In this document: positions 45,113 through 55,266 of the stretch, in pieces | Numbering within the stretch: position 1 is the stretch's first letter | Layout: each line of letters starts with the position of its first letter | From: Methylophilus sp. TWE2 | GTDB lineage: Bacteria > Pseudomonadota > Gammaproteobacteria > Burkholderiales > Methylophilaceae | Assembly (NCBI RefSeq): GCF_001183865.1 | Contig: NZ_CP012020.1 | Coordinates: forward strand, 558,001 to 622,000 | Reading direction: 5' to 3' | Length of the DNA: 64,000 nucleotides | Program-made: the position numbers and the translations under genes | Notes under the pieces: generated by a model | What the model was told of the DNA's origin: nothing | The model's input: only the letters and a program-made list of their open reading frames with translations | The model's database searches: none

Positions 45113-47890
45113 TTAATGTGCGCTTTCCCAGTTACTTCCAGTGCCGACTTCAGCCAATAAAGGCACATCCAGTGTGGCGACCCCCTGCATCAAAGCAGGT
45201 AATTTCTCTTTAACCAAGGATAGCTCAGCCTCTGGGACTTCGAGCACCAGCTCATCATGTACCTGCATGATCAGTTTAGTTTGCAGCTTTTCTTCTCGCA
45301 ACCACTTGTCTACAGCAATCATTGCCAGCTTGATCAAGTCAGCCGCGGTGCCTTGCATGGGCGCATTAATGGCGGCCCGTTCGGCGCCGTTTCTTCTTTG
45401 TACGTTAGCGCTGTTGATTTCAGGCACCCACAAGCGTCTGCCGAAATAGGTTTCGACATAGCCTTGCTGCTTGGCCAGTGCGCGCGTGTTTTCCATATAG
45501 GCTTTGACACCGGGGTAACGCGCAAAATAGCGTTCAATGTAATTGGCCGCCGCGCCACGCTCGATATTGAGGTTTTGCGCCAGGCCAAACGCGCTCATGC
45601 CGTAGATGAGGCCAAAGTTAATCACTTTGGCGTAGCGGCGCTGCTCGTTGTCTACGGCGGCTTTGTCCACGCCAAAAATTTCTGCGGCCGTGGCGCGATG
45701 GATGTCTTCGTTATTGGCAAAGGCCGTCAGCATCCCGGCATCTTGTGAGAGATGCGCCATGATGCGCAGCTCAATCTGCGAATAGTCTGCCGAGATGATC
45801 TGGCTACCGGGCGGGGCGATAAAAGCTTCGCGGATGCGTCGGCCTTCGGCGGTGCGTACCGGAATGTTTTGCAGGTTAGGGTCCGAGCTGGCCAGGCGGC
45901 CAGTGATGGCAACCGCCTGGTTGTAATTGGTGTGTACCCGCCCGGTTTGCGCATTAATCATTTTTGGCAGTTTGTCGGTGTAGGTGGATTTCAGCTTGGC
46001 TAAACTGCGGTGTTCCAGAATCACCTTGGGCAGCGGGTAATCCAGTGCCAGCTCTTGCAATACATCCTCGTCGGTACTCGGTGCGCCAGAGGGCGTTTTC
46101 TTCAACGGTTTGATGCCGAGTTTGCCAAACAGAATTTCTTGCAATTGCTTGGGGGAGCCGAGATTGAACGGTTGCCCGGCCAGTTCATAGGCCTGTTTTT
46201 CAATCTCCATCAGCCGCAGGCCAATTTCATTGCTCTGGCGGTTGAGCATATGGCTGTCGATCAACACGCCGTTGCGTTCCATGCGTTGCAATACCTGCAT
46301 GCTGGGCATTTCCACCCGCTCATAAATAAAGCGCAGTTTGTCTGACACCGTCACTTGCGGATAAAGGGCGTGATGCAGTTGCAGGGTGATGTCGGCATCT
46401 TCCGCGGCATATTCTGCGGCGACCTCCACAGTCACCTGGCTGAACGACACTTGTTTTGCCCCTTTGCCCGCCACGGTTTCGTAGCTGATGGGCGCAATGC
46501 CAAGATGGCGCTCGCTCAGCTCATCCATGCCATGCCCTTTGTGACTCTCGAATACATAGGATTGCAACAGAGTGTCATGCGCGATGCCTTGCAAGTGAAT
46601 GCCATGATTGGCCAGCACATGCATATCGTATTTCAGGTTCTGGCCGACTTTTTGAATGTTTGGGTTTTCCAGGATGGGCTTGAGTTTGCCTAGGGTCGCG
46701 GTCAGGTCCAGTTGCGCAGGCGCATCAAAGTAATCATGGGTGAGCGGGATATACGCCGCTTCACCAGGCGTCACGCTAAACGAGACGCCGACGATTTTGG
46801 CCTGCATGGGATCAAGTGAGGTCGTTTCGGTATCAAAGCAGAGCAGTTCGGCTGTTTGCAGTTTGGCTAGCCAACTGTTCAGGTCTGCGTCAGTCAGTAT
46901 GGTCTGGTAGTGGCGGCGCGTATCAGCCGTATAGCTTGGCAGGGGGGCGGAGTTGTTTGCATCAGTAGTGATTGCTATTGATGGCGCAGCTGGATTTTCG
47001 ACCACAGGTGCCGTGGCACCATCTGGCAATTTGTCCAGCTCGCGTTTCCAGCTGCGAAACTCAAAATGATCAAACAATGCCAGCAATTTGGCTTTATCCG
47101 GCACTTGCGGTACCAACTCATCGAAATGCTCGCAGAGGCCAATATCACAGCGTATGGTGATCAGCTCACGTGCTGTTGGCAGCCAAGGTAAGGCCTTGCG
47201 CAGGTTTTCACCCACCACGCCTTTAATATTGTCGGCATTGGCCACAATGTTGTCGAGAGAGCCATATTCGGTGAGCCATTTAACTGCCGTTTTCGGGCCG
47301 ACTTTTTCGACGCCAGGGACGTTGTCCACACTATCGCCAACCAGGGTCAGGTAGTCGATGATCTTGCTGGGCGGAATGCCAAACTTGTTTTCAACGCCTG
47401 CGATGTCGAGTACGTCATCGGTTTTACGGAAGGCATCACGCATGGTGTTGACCACCGTAATATGATCATTCACCAGTTGCGTGATGTCTTTATCGCCAGT
47501 AGAGATGATGGTGCGGATGCCTTCTTTTTCGGCCTGTTTGGCCAGTGCGCCAATGACGTCATCAGCCTCTACGCCTTCTTCAATGATCAGTGGCCAGCCC
47601 ATGGCGCGTATGGTTTCATATAGCGGTTCAATCTGCACGCGCAAATCATCCGGCATGCTGGCGCGGTTAGCCTTGTATTCAGGGTAGAGATCGTCGCGGA
47701 AGGTTTTACCTTTGGCGTCAAACACACAGGCGCTGTAGTCAGAGGGATAGTCCTTGTGCAGGCGGCGTAACATGTTTAACACGCCCTGAATCGCGCCCAC
47801 AGGTTCATTGGCCGAATTACGTAAATCCGGCATGGCGTGAAAAGCGCGATAAAGGTAACTGGAGCCATCTACCAGGAGCAGGGTTTTCAT
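45113..47890 (-). CDS. polA: DNA polymerase I
   Basis: PolA (925 residues) has all three domains: the 5'-nuclease (about 1-290; LLLVDGSSYLYRAFHA), the 3'-5' exonuclease (about 320-510; FDTETTSLDP), and the polymerase (about 530-925). Polymerase motifs A (SADYSQIELRI), B (RRYAKVINFGLIYG) and C (MQVHDELVLEVP) are intact. The exonuclease motif residues D and E are present, so proofreading is expected. It diverges from the LOG-family gene. Confidence 0.98.
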   Translation of the reverse strand: MKTLLLVDGSSYLYRAFHAMPDLRNSANEPVGAIQGVLNMLRRLHKDYPSDYSACVFDAKGKTFRDDLYPEYKANRASMPDDLRVQIEPLYETIRAMGWPLIIEEGVEADDVIGALAKQAEKEGIRTIISTGDKDITQLVNDHITVVNTMRDAFRKTDDVLDIAGVENKFGIPPSKIIDYLTLVGDSVDNVPGVEKVGPKTAVKWLTEYGSLDNIVANADNIKGVVGENLRKALPWLPTARELITIRCDIGLCEHFDELVPQVPDKAKLLALFDHFEFRSWKRELDKLPDGATAPVVENPAAPSIAITTDANNSAPLPSYTADTRRHYQTILTDADLNSWLAKLQTAELLCFDTETTSLDPMQAKIVGVSFSVTPGEAAYIPLTHDYFDAPAQLDLTATLGKLKPILENPNIQKVGQNLKYDMHVLANHGIHLQGIAHDTLLQSYVFESHKGHGMDELSERHLGIAPISYETVAGKGAKQVSFSQVTVEVAAEYAAEDADITLQLHHALYPQVTVSDKLRFIYERVEMPSMQVLQRMERNGVLIDSHMLNRQSNEIGLRLMEIEKQAYELAGQPFNLGSPKQLQEILFGKLGIKPLKKTPSGAPSTDEDVLQELALDYPLPKVILEHRSLAKLKSTYTDKLPKMINAQTGRVHTNYNQAVAITGRLASSDPNLQNIPVRTAEGRRIREAFIAPPGSQIISADYSQIELRIMAHLSQDAGMLTAFANNEDIHRATAAEIFGVDKAAVDNEQRRYAKVINFGLIYGMSAFGLAQNLNIERGAAANYIERYFARYPGVKAYMENTRALAKQQGYVETYFGRRLWVPEINSANVQRRNGAERAAINAPMQGTAADLIKLAMIAVDKWLREEKLQTKLIMQVHDELVLEVPEAELSLVKEKLPALMQGVATLDVPLLAEVGTGSNWESAH

Positions 47891-47985
47891 TATGCGTTCT
47901 CTTGAATCAAATCAATGGCGTATTTTACGCATTTCAAAGCGACTTCATGTACACTAATTTGGTTTGTAATATGAAGGACTGATGT

Positions 47986-48711
47986 ATGACCAGCCAAAAG
48001 CTACCAAGTATGGTGCAGCCGGAGTTACTTGATGGCGATGATGTGAACCATGAATCGTGGCGAGCGTTTGAGATCATGGCCGAGTTTGTCGGCGCAACTG
48101 AAAACCTCAAGGCCATTATGCCGGCCGTGTCTATTTTTGGTAGTGCGCGTACCAAGCCAGACCACCCTAATTACCTGCTCACTGAAGAAATTGCGCGTTT
48201 GCTGTCAGATTCCGGGTTCAGTGTCCTATCCGGCGGTGGCCCTGGCATTATGGAGGCGGCCAACAAAGGCGCGTTCCCCGGGCGTGGTGCCAGTGTTGGC
48301 CTGAATATCAAATTGCCTTTCGAGCAACACGGCAATCCTTACCAGGACATTGGCATCAGCTTTAAATACTTTTTCATGCGCAAGGTCATGTTTGTTAAAT
48401 ATGCCAGTGCTTTTGTTGTCATGCCGGGCGGTTTTGGCACGCTGGATGAGTTGATGGAAGCCATTACCCTGGTGCAGACTGGTAAGAGCCGCAAGATTCC
48501 GATCATATTGGTCAGTAAGCAGTATTGGGCCGGGCTGGTGGATTGGCTACAAAATACGCTGGTGGCAGAGGGGATGGCCTCACCGGCGGATATGGACCTG
48601 ATACAAGTGATTGATGAGCCACAAAAAATTGTGGATGCCATTTTCAAACACTATGAGACCACCGGTTTTGAACTGACGCCAGCCGAACGCAAGATGTTAC
48701 TTTATCTATAA
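47986..48711 (+). CDS. LOG-family protein (TIGR00730)
   Basis: The 241-residue product has a Rossmann-like fold with the signature GGGPGIMEAANKGA and PGGFGTLDE, the pattern of LOG proteins. Some members release active cytokinin bases from nucleotide 5'-monophosphates; many bacterial ones are nucleotide 5'-monophosphate nucleosidases. The physiological role here is unknown. It follows a 95-base gap shared with polA that includes a weak promoter-like TAATAT and a GCGTA/TACGC hairpin. Confidence 0.9.
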   Translation: MTSQKLPSMVQPELLDGDDVNHESWRAFEIMAEFVGATENLKAIMPAVSIFGSARTKPDHPNYLLTEEIARLLSDSGFSVLSGGGPGIMEAANKGAFPGRGASVGLNIKLPFEQHGNPYQDIGISFKYFFMRKVMFVKYASAFVVMPGGFGTLDELMEAITLVQTGKSRKIPIILVSKQYWAGLVDWLQNTLVAEGMASPADMDLIQVIDEPQKIVDAIFKHYETTGFELTPAERKMLLYL

Positions 48712-48812
48712 GTGAAGGCCGACATCGCTTTATTTAAGATTATTGTGTCTGCAGTTACCGCCAGCAGGGCTGGTTTTTGCTAGAATAGCCTTCACTGACT
48801 AAGGAGTCCTTC

Positions 48813-49157
48813 ATGCGTGATTTTTCCCGATTATTGCTGGCCGGTATCTGCGCGACTGCGATAGCGTTACCAGCGTGGGCAGCTGCCCCAAAAGATGCAG
48901 AACTGCTCGAAGAGGTGCCGTCTCCGCCCAAGGTGATTGAAGGACAACCGATAGACCAGCCGACCGTCAACAAACGCAAAGATGGCGAAAACGATATTGA
49001 GGAATACAGCCTCAACGGCGAAGTGTATATGGTGAAGGTGACACCACCAAGTGGCAAGCCGTACTACCTGCACCGCGAAGACCGTAATGGTGACTGGGTG
49101 AATGATGGCCCCACACGTCCCCTGTCCGTTCCTAAATGGATTCTGTTCCGATTCTAA
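48813..49157 (+). CDS. DUF2782 periplasmic protein
   Basis: The 114-residue protein has a signal peptide (LLLAGICATAIALPAWA, cleavage near residue 23), then a short conserved domain with NDIEEYSLNGEVYMVKVTP and GDWVNDG, ending VPKWILFRF. This is the DUF2782 family, found near polA and thrB in gamma- and betaproteobacteria. Function unknown. The start follows AAGGAG; an extended -10 element (TGCTAGAAT, 48778-48786) lies about 25 bases upstream. Confidence 0.9.
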   Translation: MRDFSRLLLAGICATAIALPAWAAAPKDAELLEEVPSPPKVIEGQPIDQPTVNKRKDGENDIEEYSLNGEVYMVKVTPPSGKPYYLHREDRNGDWVNDGPTRPLSVPKWILFRF

Positions 49158-49197
49158 TCCTGAACGCCTGCCTTGATTGGCAGGCTAGCCTATCAAT

Positions 49198-50124
49198 ATG
49201 TCTGTTTTTACCACGCTGAATTTGGATGAGGTGCGCCAGTGGCTGGCGCCTTTTAATGTCGGTGAGTTGCACACCTTACGTGGCATTGCTGCCGGGATCA
49301 CCAATACCAATTATTTCGTTGAAACCAGTCAGGCGCGCTTTGTGCTGACGGTGTTTGAAAAAAATGATTTTGACGAGTTGCCTTATTTTGTGCACTTGAT
49401 GACGCATCTGTCGCGGCATGATATTCCGTGTCCCAAACCAATTGTGGACCAGAATAACACTGCCTTGCATCGCATTCACGGTAAGCCCGCCTTGATGGTG
49501 AGTTGCCTGCGAGGGAGCGATGTCAGCCAGCCCAATTTAAAGCAGATTGAGGCGGTGGCACGGACATTAGCGCGAATGCATGTGGCCGGGCTGGATTTTC
49601 ATGAGCAGTCGCACAATCAACGTGGCCAAGGCTGGCGTGTCATGACTGCGCAACAGGTGATGCCTAAACTGGCCCCGGTCCAGCAGCATCTGCTACAGGA
49701 AGAACTGGAGTTCCAGCATGGACTGGATTTGTCACGATTGCCACATGGCGTGATTCACGGTGACCTGTTCCGTGACAATGTGCTTTTTGATGGCGATGTG
49801 CTCGGCGGGTTTATTGACTTTTATTATGCCTGTCATGATGTCCTCGCCTATGATGTGGCCATTGCGGCCAACGAATGGTGTGTAGATAGCACCGGCAACT
49901 TTGTGGATGAGAAACTGGCGGCATTCATGAATGCCTACCAGTCCGAGCGGCCATTTACCGAGGCTGAAAAAACCCATTGGCCTGCCTTGTTGCGCCGGGC
50001 TGCCTTGCGCTTCTGGCTCTCCCGCCTGTATGATTTTTATTATCCGGTGGCGGGTGAGCTGACACATGCAAAAGACCCGGCGCATTTCGAGCGGGTGCTG
50101 TTAAATCGTAAAGCGTTGACTTAA
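49198..50124 (+). CDS. thrB: Homoserine kinase
   Basis: The 308-residue product is the aminoglycoside-phosphotransferase-like homoserine kinase, not the GHMP type of E. coli. It phosphorylates homoserine on the way to threonine. The kinase loop is HGDLFRDNVLFDG and the metal-binding segment GGFIDFYYA. An early GITNTNYFVET matches family glycine-rich sequence. No clear ribosome-binding site precedes the ATG; instead a GCCTGCC/GGCAGGC hairpin (49166-49185) lies 12 bases upstream. Confidence 0.93.
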   Translation: MSVFTTLNLDEVRQWLAPFNVGELHTLRGIAAGITNTNYFVETSQARFVLTVFEKNDFDELPYFVHLMTHLSRHDIPCPKPIVDQNNTALHRIHGKPALMVSCLRGSDVSQPNLKQIEAVARTLARMHVAGLDFHEQSHNQRGQGWRVMTAQQVMPKLAPVQQHLLQEELEFQHGLDLSRLPHGVIHGDLFRDNVLFDGDVLGGFIDFYYACHDVLAYDVAIAANEWCVDSTGNFVDEKLAAFMNAYQSERPFTEAEKTHWPALLRRAALRFWLSRLYDFYYPVAGELTHAKDPAHFERVLLNRKALT

Positions 50125-50148
50125 TATCAAGCGTATCAAGGGAGAGAC

Positions 50149-50934
50149 ATGACTGAAACCGGAAGCCAGCGCGGCTTGCGCTGGGTTAAAGAAAGCCTGG
50201 CCTTATTCAGAACGCAGCCACATGTATGGATGCTGTGTTCACTCGCCTATATCGTGATTTTCATGGTGTTGCCATCGTTACCCATGCTGGGCTTCCTCGG
50301 CTTGGTCTCGGTTGTGATCTGGCCCGTGTGCATGGCGCTGGTGGTCATGCTTTACCGTCAGGTGGATTTGCAAGGCCGTATGGCTCCGCGCGAAGTGATT
50401 GAGCATCTGCAACAGCATTTCAAACCGCTGGTGCTGCTGGGTGCCAGTTGCCTCGTCTATGCCATATTGGCTACTTATTTGCTCAGTAGTGAGCTGGCTT
50501 CGCTTATTTCACATGCGCCGACCAAGGCAGGCATGACAGAGTCGCAAATGACACAATTTCTGGAAAATACGCTGTCATTTATCGTCAAGGTGATGTTGCT
50601 ACTATTGCCACTGTTTATTGCCACCTGGTTTTCGCCCATGCTGATTGCATTAAATGGCTATCCTTTGATCAAGGCCATCAAATCGAGTATTGCCGGCATG
50701 CTGCAATATGCGCTGCCCATGGCGGTTTCCTGGCTGGTCATGACCGTAGGCATGCTGGTGGTGATGCTGGGCCTGGGGCTGGTAATCGGCATTCTCGGTG
50801 CCTTGATTCCGATGCTGGCACAGCTGCTGATGCCATTGTTGGTGTTTGCCGCCTTGCTGGTCATTAATGCCTTGATGTTTGCCTTTCAATACATCAGCTA
50901 TAAGGATGTATTCAGGGCTGCGCCACAAGTTTAG
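50149..50934 (+). CDS. BPSS1780-family membrane protein
   Basis: The 261-residue protein has five to six membrane helices and starts with a soluble segment RGLRWVKESLALFRTQPHVW typical of BPSS1780-type proteins in betaproteobacteria. The family has no assigned function; this gene often follows thrB. It begins 24 bases after thrB with a GGGAGAGAC ribosome-binding site. Confidence 0.82.
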   Translation: MTETGSQRGLRWVKESLALFRTQPHVWMLCSLAYIVIFMVLPSLPMLGFLGLVSVVIWPVCMALVVMLYRQVDLQGRMAPREVIEHLQQHFKPLVLLGASCLVYAILATYLLSSELASLISHAPTKAGMTESQMTQFLENTLSFIVKVMLLLLPLFIATWFSPMLIALNGYPLIKAIKSSIAGMLQYALPMAVSWLVMTVGMLVVMLGLGLVIGILGALIPMLAQLLMPLLVFAALLVINALMFAFQYISYKDVFRAAPQV

Positions 50935-50950
50935 CCATGACGCTTAATCG

Positions 50951-52804
50951 TTAGGCAAGGCGCTCATCCGCTGCCCGGCTGGCCGTTGGCGCCAGCCGCC
51001 AGCGTTCTATAAACAGGCTGTTGCCTACAATTTTCTTGGCCTGTTTCTTGGCATTGCTCATGGCGCCTGCCACTTCGTGATGGCTGGCAAATGCGTCCGG
51101 ATGCACTTGTACCGCGCCGATGGACAAGCTGCCAAACGGGTAAAAATGCTCATTCCCCAAGCGATCTTCTATTCGTATACCGCCTTGCTGGATATCTTTC
51201 AGGTCATAAAAATCCGGCATCACCTTGACGATGGTGTCCAGGATGTCATTGCAAGTGGCCTCCCAGCCTTCGCTCTGGAACACCAGTACAAAGTCGTCGC
51301 CACCAATATGGCCGACAAAGTCATGTTCATTGTTCACCTGGCTGCTTAACAGGCGGCCGACAAACTGGATCACTTCATCTCCACGACGGTAGCCATAGGC
51401 ATCATTAAACGGTTTAAAGTGGTCTAAATCACAATAGCAGGCGACAAAGGGGATGCGGCGCTCCAGCAGCTTATCAATATGGGCATTGATAGGCACATTG
51501 CCCGGGAGCAACGTGAGTGGATTGGCATAGCGCGCGGCGTGGATTTGCATGTTGGTGACTTCGCGTAGCAGAGCATGCCCACTCCCCATGCCTACATACC
51601 GCTCACCATCAGCAATGATAAATCCATTAAGCAAGTATTTAGGGTCTGCGGCCAGGATCAGTTCACTCATGGCCAGGATAGACATCTCTTTTTGAACGAC
51701 CAGGCAGTTGGCGTCCATAAATGTGGTGCATGGCTTCTTGCCATGTAATTCTTTTTGGTAGCGTCGCGCAAACCGGTCTATGGTGTCGTAACGGCTGATC
51801 AAACCAATCGGTTTTGTCTGGTGATTAATCACGGGAATTGAATTGAGCGTATTTTCACGGTCAAACCAGTTATACACTTCCTCATTGGTCATTTCGGGAA
51901 AAGCGGCCGTTTGGTAACTGGCCAGACTAATGACCGTGGCCTGTTTTGCAGTATTCTGATGTTCCGCAAACAGGCGGATAATGTTTTTATTGAGCAGGTT
52001 GTTGACCTCCTCAGTCAGGACATACTGAAATTTCGGGAACGGTCGTCCAAACAGGTAGCCCTGCGCAAAGTCTATTTTCAGGTCCTTGATCACCGCCAAT
52101 TCTTCTTTGGTCTCAATGCCTTCGGCAATGGTCAGCGTATTGGATTCAACCGCGATTTTCTGGATGCCGCGCACAAACTCTAGCTTGATCGGGTCGTTGT
52201 GTATATTGGCAATAAAATGCTTGTCGATTTTGACATATTCGGGTGAGAGTTCAGACCACAAACGCAAACCGGATGTCCCCTCGCCAAGGTCATCCAGCGC
52301 AATCTTGAAACCCAGTGATTTAAAGCGGGCGACCCCGTCACGGAGTACGGCATAGTCACGGATGGTAGAACTCTCGGTGATTTCAATCACGATATCACTG
52401 GCTTTGAGCCCGCTACGTGCGAGTTGCGTCAAGCCAAAGGCCAAATGACTGTCGATGAGTAGCAAAGCGTCTGGGCTGAAGTTGACAAATAGTGGATGCG
52501 ACCGGTCGCTACGGCTATATTCATTAAAAATGACTTCACGAGCCGTGTATTCCATGTCGATATTCAAACCACACAGGCTCGCTGCATTAAACAGGGCAAT
52601 CGGTGAGTGTAGTTTGGATTCAACAGGACCCCGTATCAATGCTTCATGGGCAAATACACGCGCCTGTTTAATATCGACAATCGGTTGAAACAGCGGTAAC
52701 AGGTTCTTCTGCGCAAGGATGGTCTCGACTTCAAGCTGAGGAGGGGCATATATCATGCAAGCAGTATCGACTGATTTAACTGCTTCTTGATTAAAGCTAT
52801 GCAA
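50951..52804 (-). CDS. Cyclic-di-GMP enzyme: EAL, CBS pair and GGDEF domains
   Basis: The 617-residue protein has an N-terminal EAL phosphodiesterase domain (about 30-275) with EALIRG (54-59), the metal-binding ITESS, DDLGEG, VKIDKHF and EGIE segments and QGYLFGRPF, so it looks catalytically intact. A central CBS-like pair follows (about 300-430), then a GGDEF domain whose core reads GGDDF (501-505), a conservative change. It could make or break cyclic-di-GMP, with CBS as sensor of nucleotides. The start is uncertain: TTG 52804 or ATG 52756. It may control the MshE-dependent pilus encoded 3 kb away. Confidence 0.9.
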   Translation of the reverse strand: MHSFNQEAVKSVDTACMIYAPPQLEVETILAQKNLLPLFQPIVDIKQARVFAHEALIRGPVESKLHSPIALFNAASLCGLNIDMEYTAREVIFNEYSRSDRSHPLFVNFSPDALLLIDSHLAFGLTQLARSGLKASDIVIEITESSTIRDYAVLRDGVARFKSLGFKIALDDLGEGTSGLRLWSELSPEYVKIDKHFIANIHNDPIKLEFVRGIQKIAVESNTLTIAEGIETKEELAVIKDLKIDFAQGYLFGRPFPKFQYVLTEEVNNLLNKNIIRLFAEHQNTAKQATVISLASYQTAAFPEMTNEEVYNWFDRENTLNSIPVINHQTKPIGLISRYDTIDRFARRYQKELHGKKPCTTFMDANCLVVQKEMSILAMSELILAADPKYLLNGFIIADGERYVGMGSGHALLREVTNMQIHAARYANPLTLLPGNVPINAHIDKLLERRIPFVACYCDLDHFKPFNDAYGYRRGDEVIQFVGRLLSSQVNNEHDFVGHIGGDDFVLVFQSEGWEATCNDILDTIVKVMPDFYDLKDIQQGGIRIEDRLGNEHFYPFGSLSIGAVQVHPDAFASHHEVAGAMSNAKKQAKKIVGNSLFIERWRLAPTASRAADERLA

Positions 52805-52973
52805 AGGGTTGATGAAATATTTGTGACAATGTCTCCAGAATCAAGGCATTCTTAGACTTGCGTTGTTAGTGACTTTGTAGACGGACAATGATTCAGTTAA
52901 ATCGACCACTCTTTGCTTGAGCGCACTCAGTGTTTAGCAATTCATGCAGCCCATGAAATACGGTTAACAGGCC

Positions 52974-55154
52974 CTAAACTTTTTCCAGCTTGGCGTATTC
53001 CAGCATCAATGTTTTGAGACCTGCGCTGCCAAAATTCACTTTCACGGCCAGGTCGCTGGCATTCCCTTCATAGCTCACCACTACGCCTTCACCGAATTTG
53101 CTATGGCGCACGCTTTGGCCTATCTTGAATGGATAATTGGCCTGTGCGCTTGCAGGTTGTGCGGCAGGCATGGCATATTGACCGCCGGCTGCATAAGGTT
53201 TGGATACTGGTTTGCTATTCAGGCGTTTGGTCAGTTCAGCCGGAATCTCGTCCACGAATCTTGAGGGAATGCCATAACGGACTTGACCATGCAGCATGCG
53301 ACTTTGGGCATAGGTGAGATAGAGCCGCTGGCGTGCACGAGTGACGGCAACATACATCAGGCGACGTTCTTCTTCCAGCCCGCCATTTTCGTAAGCGGCC
53401 TGGTCATGCGGGAACAGGCCTTCCTCGACACCGCTGATAAACACGCTCTGGAACTCCAGGCCTTTGGCGGCATGCACAGTCATCAATTGCAGTGCTTCAT
53501 GACCAATATCAGCCTGGTGGTCGCCTGCCTCAAGGCTGGCATGGTTCAAAAACTGCGTCAGCAGGTCAGCATCTTCATCCATATTATGATGATTGCCCAA
53601 ATCCTGCTTGCTAAAGGCGACGGCAGCCGTCACCAGTTCCTGCAAGTTTTCGATGCGGTCCTCACCCTCTTTGTCATTTTGGTAATGTGCGATGAGTCCG
53701 CTCAGGTTGATGACCATTTCTGCCATTTCACCCAAGGTGATGCCATAGCCCTGATCCACCATCTGCCGGATCAGCGCAACAAACCCCTCCACGCCTTTAC
53801 TGCCAAGCTTGCCTTCCCCCACCTTGTTGGTAGCAGCCTGCCACAAACTGCACTCGTTCTGGCGTGCAGCCTCCTGCAATTGCTCCAGGCCGCGTGCACC
53901 AATCCCGCGTGGCGGAAAATTGATAATGCGTAACAAAGCGGTATCATCATTGGCGTTGGCAATCAGGCGCATATATGCCAGCGCATGTTTGATCTCGGCA
54001 CGTTCAAAAAAGCGCAGGCCGCCATACACACGATAGGGGATGTTGGATGAAAACAGCGTGTGTTCAAGAATGCGTGATTGCGCGTTGCTACGGTAGAGCA
54101 GGGCCATCTCGCCTAATGGAACCCCTTCTTTTTGCAGCATGTTCACTTCATCGACAATGAATTGTGCTTCGTCAGTATCGTTATAAGCCTCATAAATGCG
54201 AATCGGTTCGCCTTTGCCAGCCGAAGTCCACAGGTTTTTGCCCAACCGGTTCTGGTTATTCGCAATGATGGCGTTGGCTGCATCGAGAATATTGCTGTGC
54301 GAGCGGTAGTTTTCTTCGAGTTTGACGATATTCTGCACATTAAAGTCGCGCTGGAAATCATTCATATTGCCGACGCGTGCGCCGCGGAAAGCGTAAATGC
54401 TCTGGTCGTCATCACCCACCGCAAAAATACTGTTATGTGCGCCACCGAGCAGTTTTAGCCAAAGGTATTGCAGGCGGTTGGTATCCTGGAACTCATCGAC
54501 CAGGATGTATTGAAAACGTTGCTGATAGTGCGCGCGGATATGCGGTTCACGTTCCAGCAGTTCATAGCAGCGCAATAACAGTTCAGCAAAGTCGGCTACC
54601 CCTTCACGGTTACATTGCTGGTCGTAGGCGGCATAAATTTCACGCAATTTCTGACTGTGGCCATCGTAGGCATCTACCGCATCGGCTCGCAGGCCTTCTT
54701 CCTTGCAGCTGTTGATATAACCCATCACCTGTTTGGGCGGATATTTCTCATCATCCACATTCATCGCTTTCATGACGCGTTTGATGGCTGACAGCTGGTC
54801 GGCGGTATCTAAAATTTGAAATGTATTCGGTAAGCCCGCTTCACGGTAATGCGCGCGCAACATGCGGTTACACAGGCCGTGAAAGGTGCCTGCCCACATC
54901 CCACGCGTATTGATCGGCAACATGCTGGTCAAACGCGTCAGCATTTCCTTGGCGGCCTTGTTGGTAAAGGTTACCGCCATCAAGCCCATCGGCGAGGTTT
55001 GCCCGGTCTGGATCAGCCAGGCAATGCGGGTGGTCAGCACACGGGTTTTGCCACTACCGGCGCCTGCCAGAATCAATGCAGAGACATGCGGCAGGGTGAC
55101 CGCTTGCAGTTGTTTGTCGTTGAGGCCCTGAAGGAGATTGGTTTCAGATTGCAT
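52974..55154 (-). CDS. uvrD: UvrD/PcrA-type DNA helicase
   Basis: The 726-residue superfamily-1 helicase has LILAGAGSGKTRVLT (Walker A), DEFQDTN (motif II), GDDDQSIYAFRGA (motif III), LEENYRSH (motif IV), TVHAAKGLEF (motif V) and VAVTRARQRLYL (motif VI). The C-terminus contains the basic SVRHSKFGEGVVVSYEG, a tudor-like end typical of UvrD/PcrA that binds RNA polymerase. It unwinds DNA in excision and mismatch repair. Confidence 0.95.
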   Translation of the reverse strand: MQSETNLLQGLNDKQLQAVTLPHVSALILAGAGSGKTRVLTTRIAWLIQTGQTSPMGLMAVTFTNKAAKEMLTRLTSMLPINTRGMWAGTFHGLCNRMLRAHYREAGLPNTFQILDTADQLSAIKRVMKAMNVDDEKYPPKQVMGYINSCKEEGLRADAVDAYDGHSQKLREIYAAYDQQCNREGVADFAELLLRCYELLEREPHIRAHYQQRFQYILVDEFQDTNRLQYLWLKLLGGAHNSIFAVGDDDQSIYAFRGARVGNMNDFQRDFNVQNIVKLEENYRSHSNILDAANAIIANNQNRLGKNLWTSAGKGEPIRIYEAYNDTDEAQFIVDEVNMLQKEGVPLGEMALLYRSNAQSRILEHTLFSSNIPYRVYGGLRFFERAEIKHALAYMRLIANANDDTALLRIINFPPRGIGARGLEQLQEAARQNECSLWQAATNKVGEGKLGSKGVEGFVALIRQMVDQGYGITLGEMAEMVINLSGLIAHYQNDKEGEDRIENLQELVTAAVAFSKQDLGNHHNMDEDADLLTQFLNHASLEAGDHQADIGHEALQLMTVHAAKGLEFQSVFISGVEEGLFPHDQAAYENGGLEEERRLMYVAVTRARQRLYLTYAQSRMLHGQVRYGIPSRFVDEIPAELTKRLNSKPVSKPYAAGGQYAMPAAQPASAQANYPFKIGQSVRHSKFGEGVVVSYEGNASDLAVKVNFGSAGLKTLMLEYAKLEKV

Positions 55155-55266
55155 GTCTTATTATCGCATGACGGGTATACCGGTTGAGTGAAAAATATCT
55201 GCACCCAACCTGAAGGTGGTTGTTAAGTTGTTGGAACTTTTTAAACAGTCTATTGCTCTTACCAGT

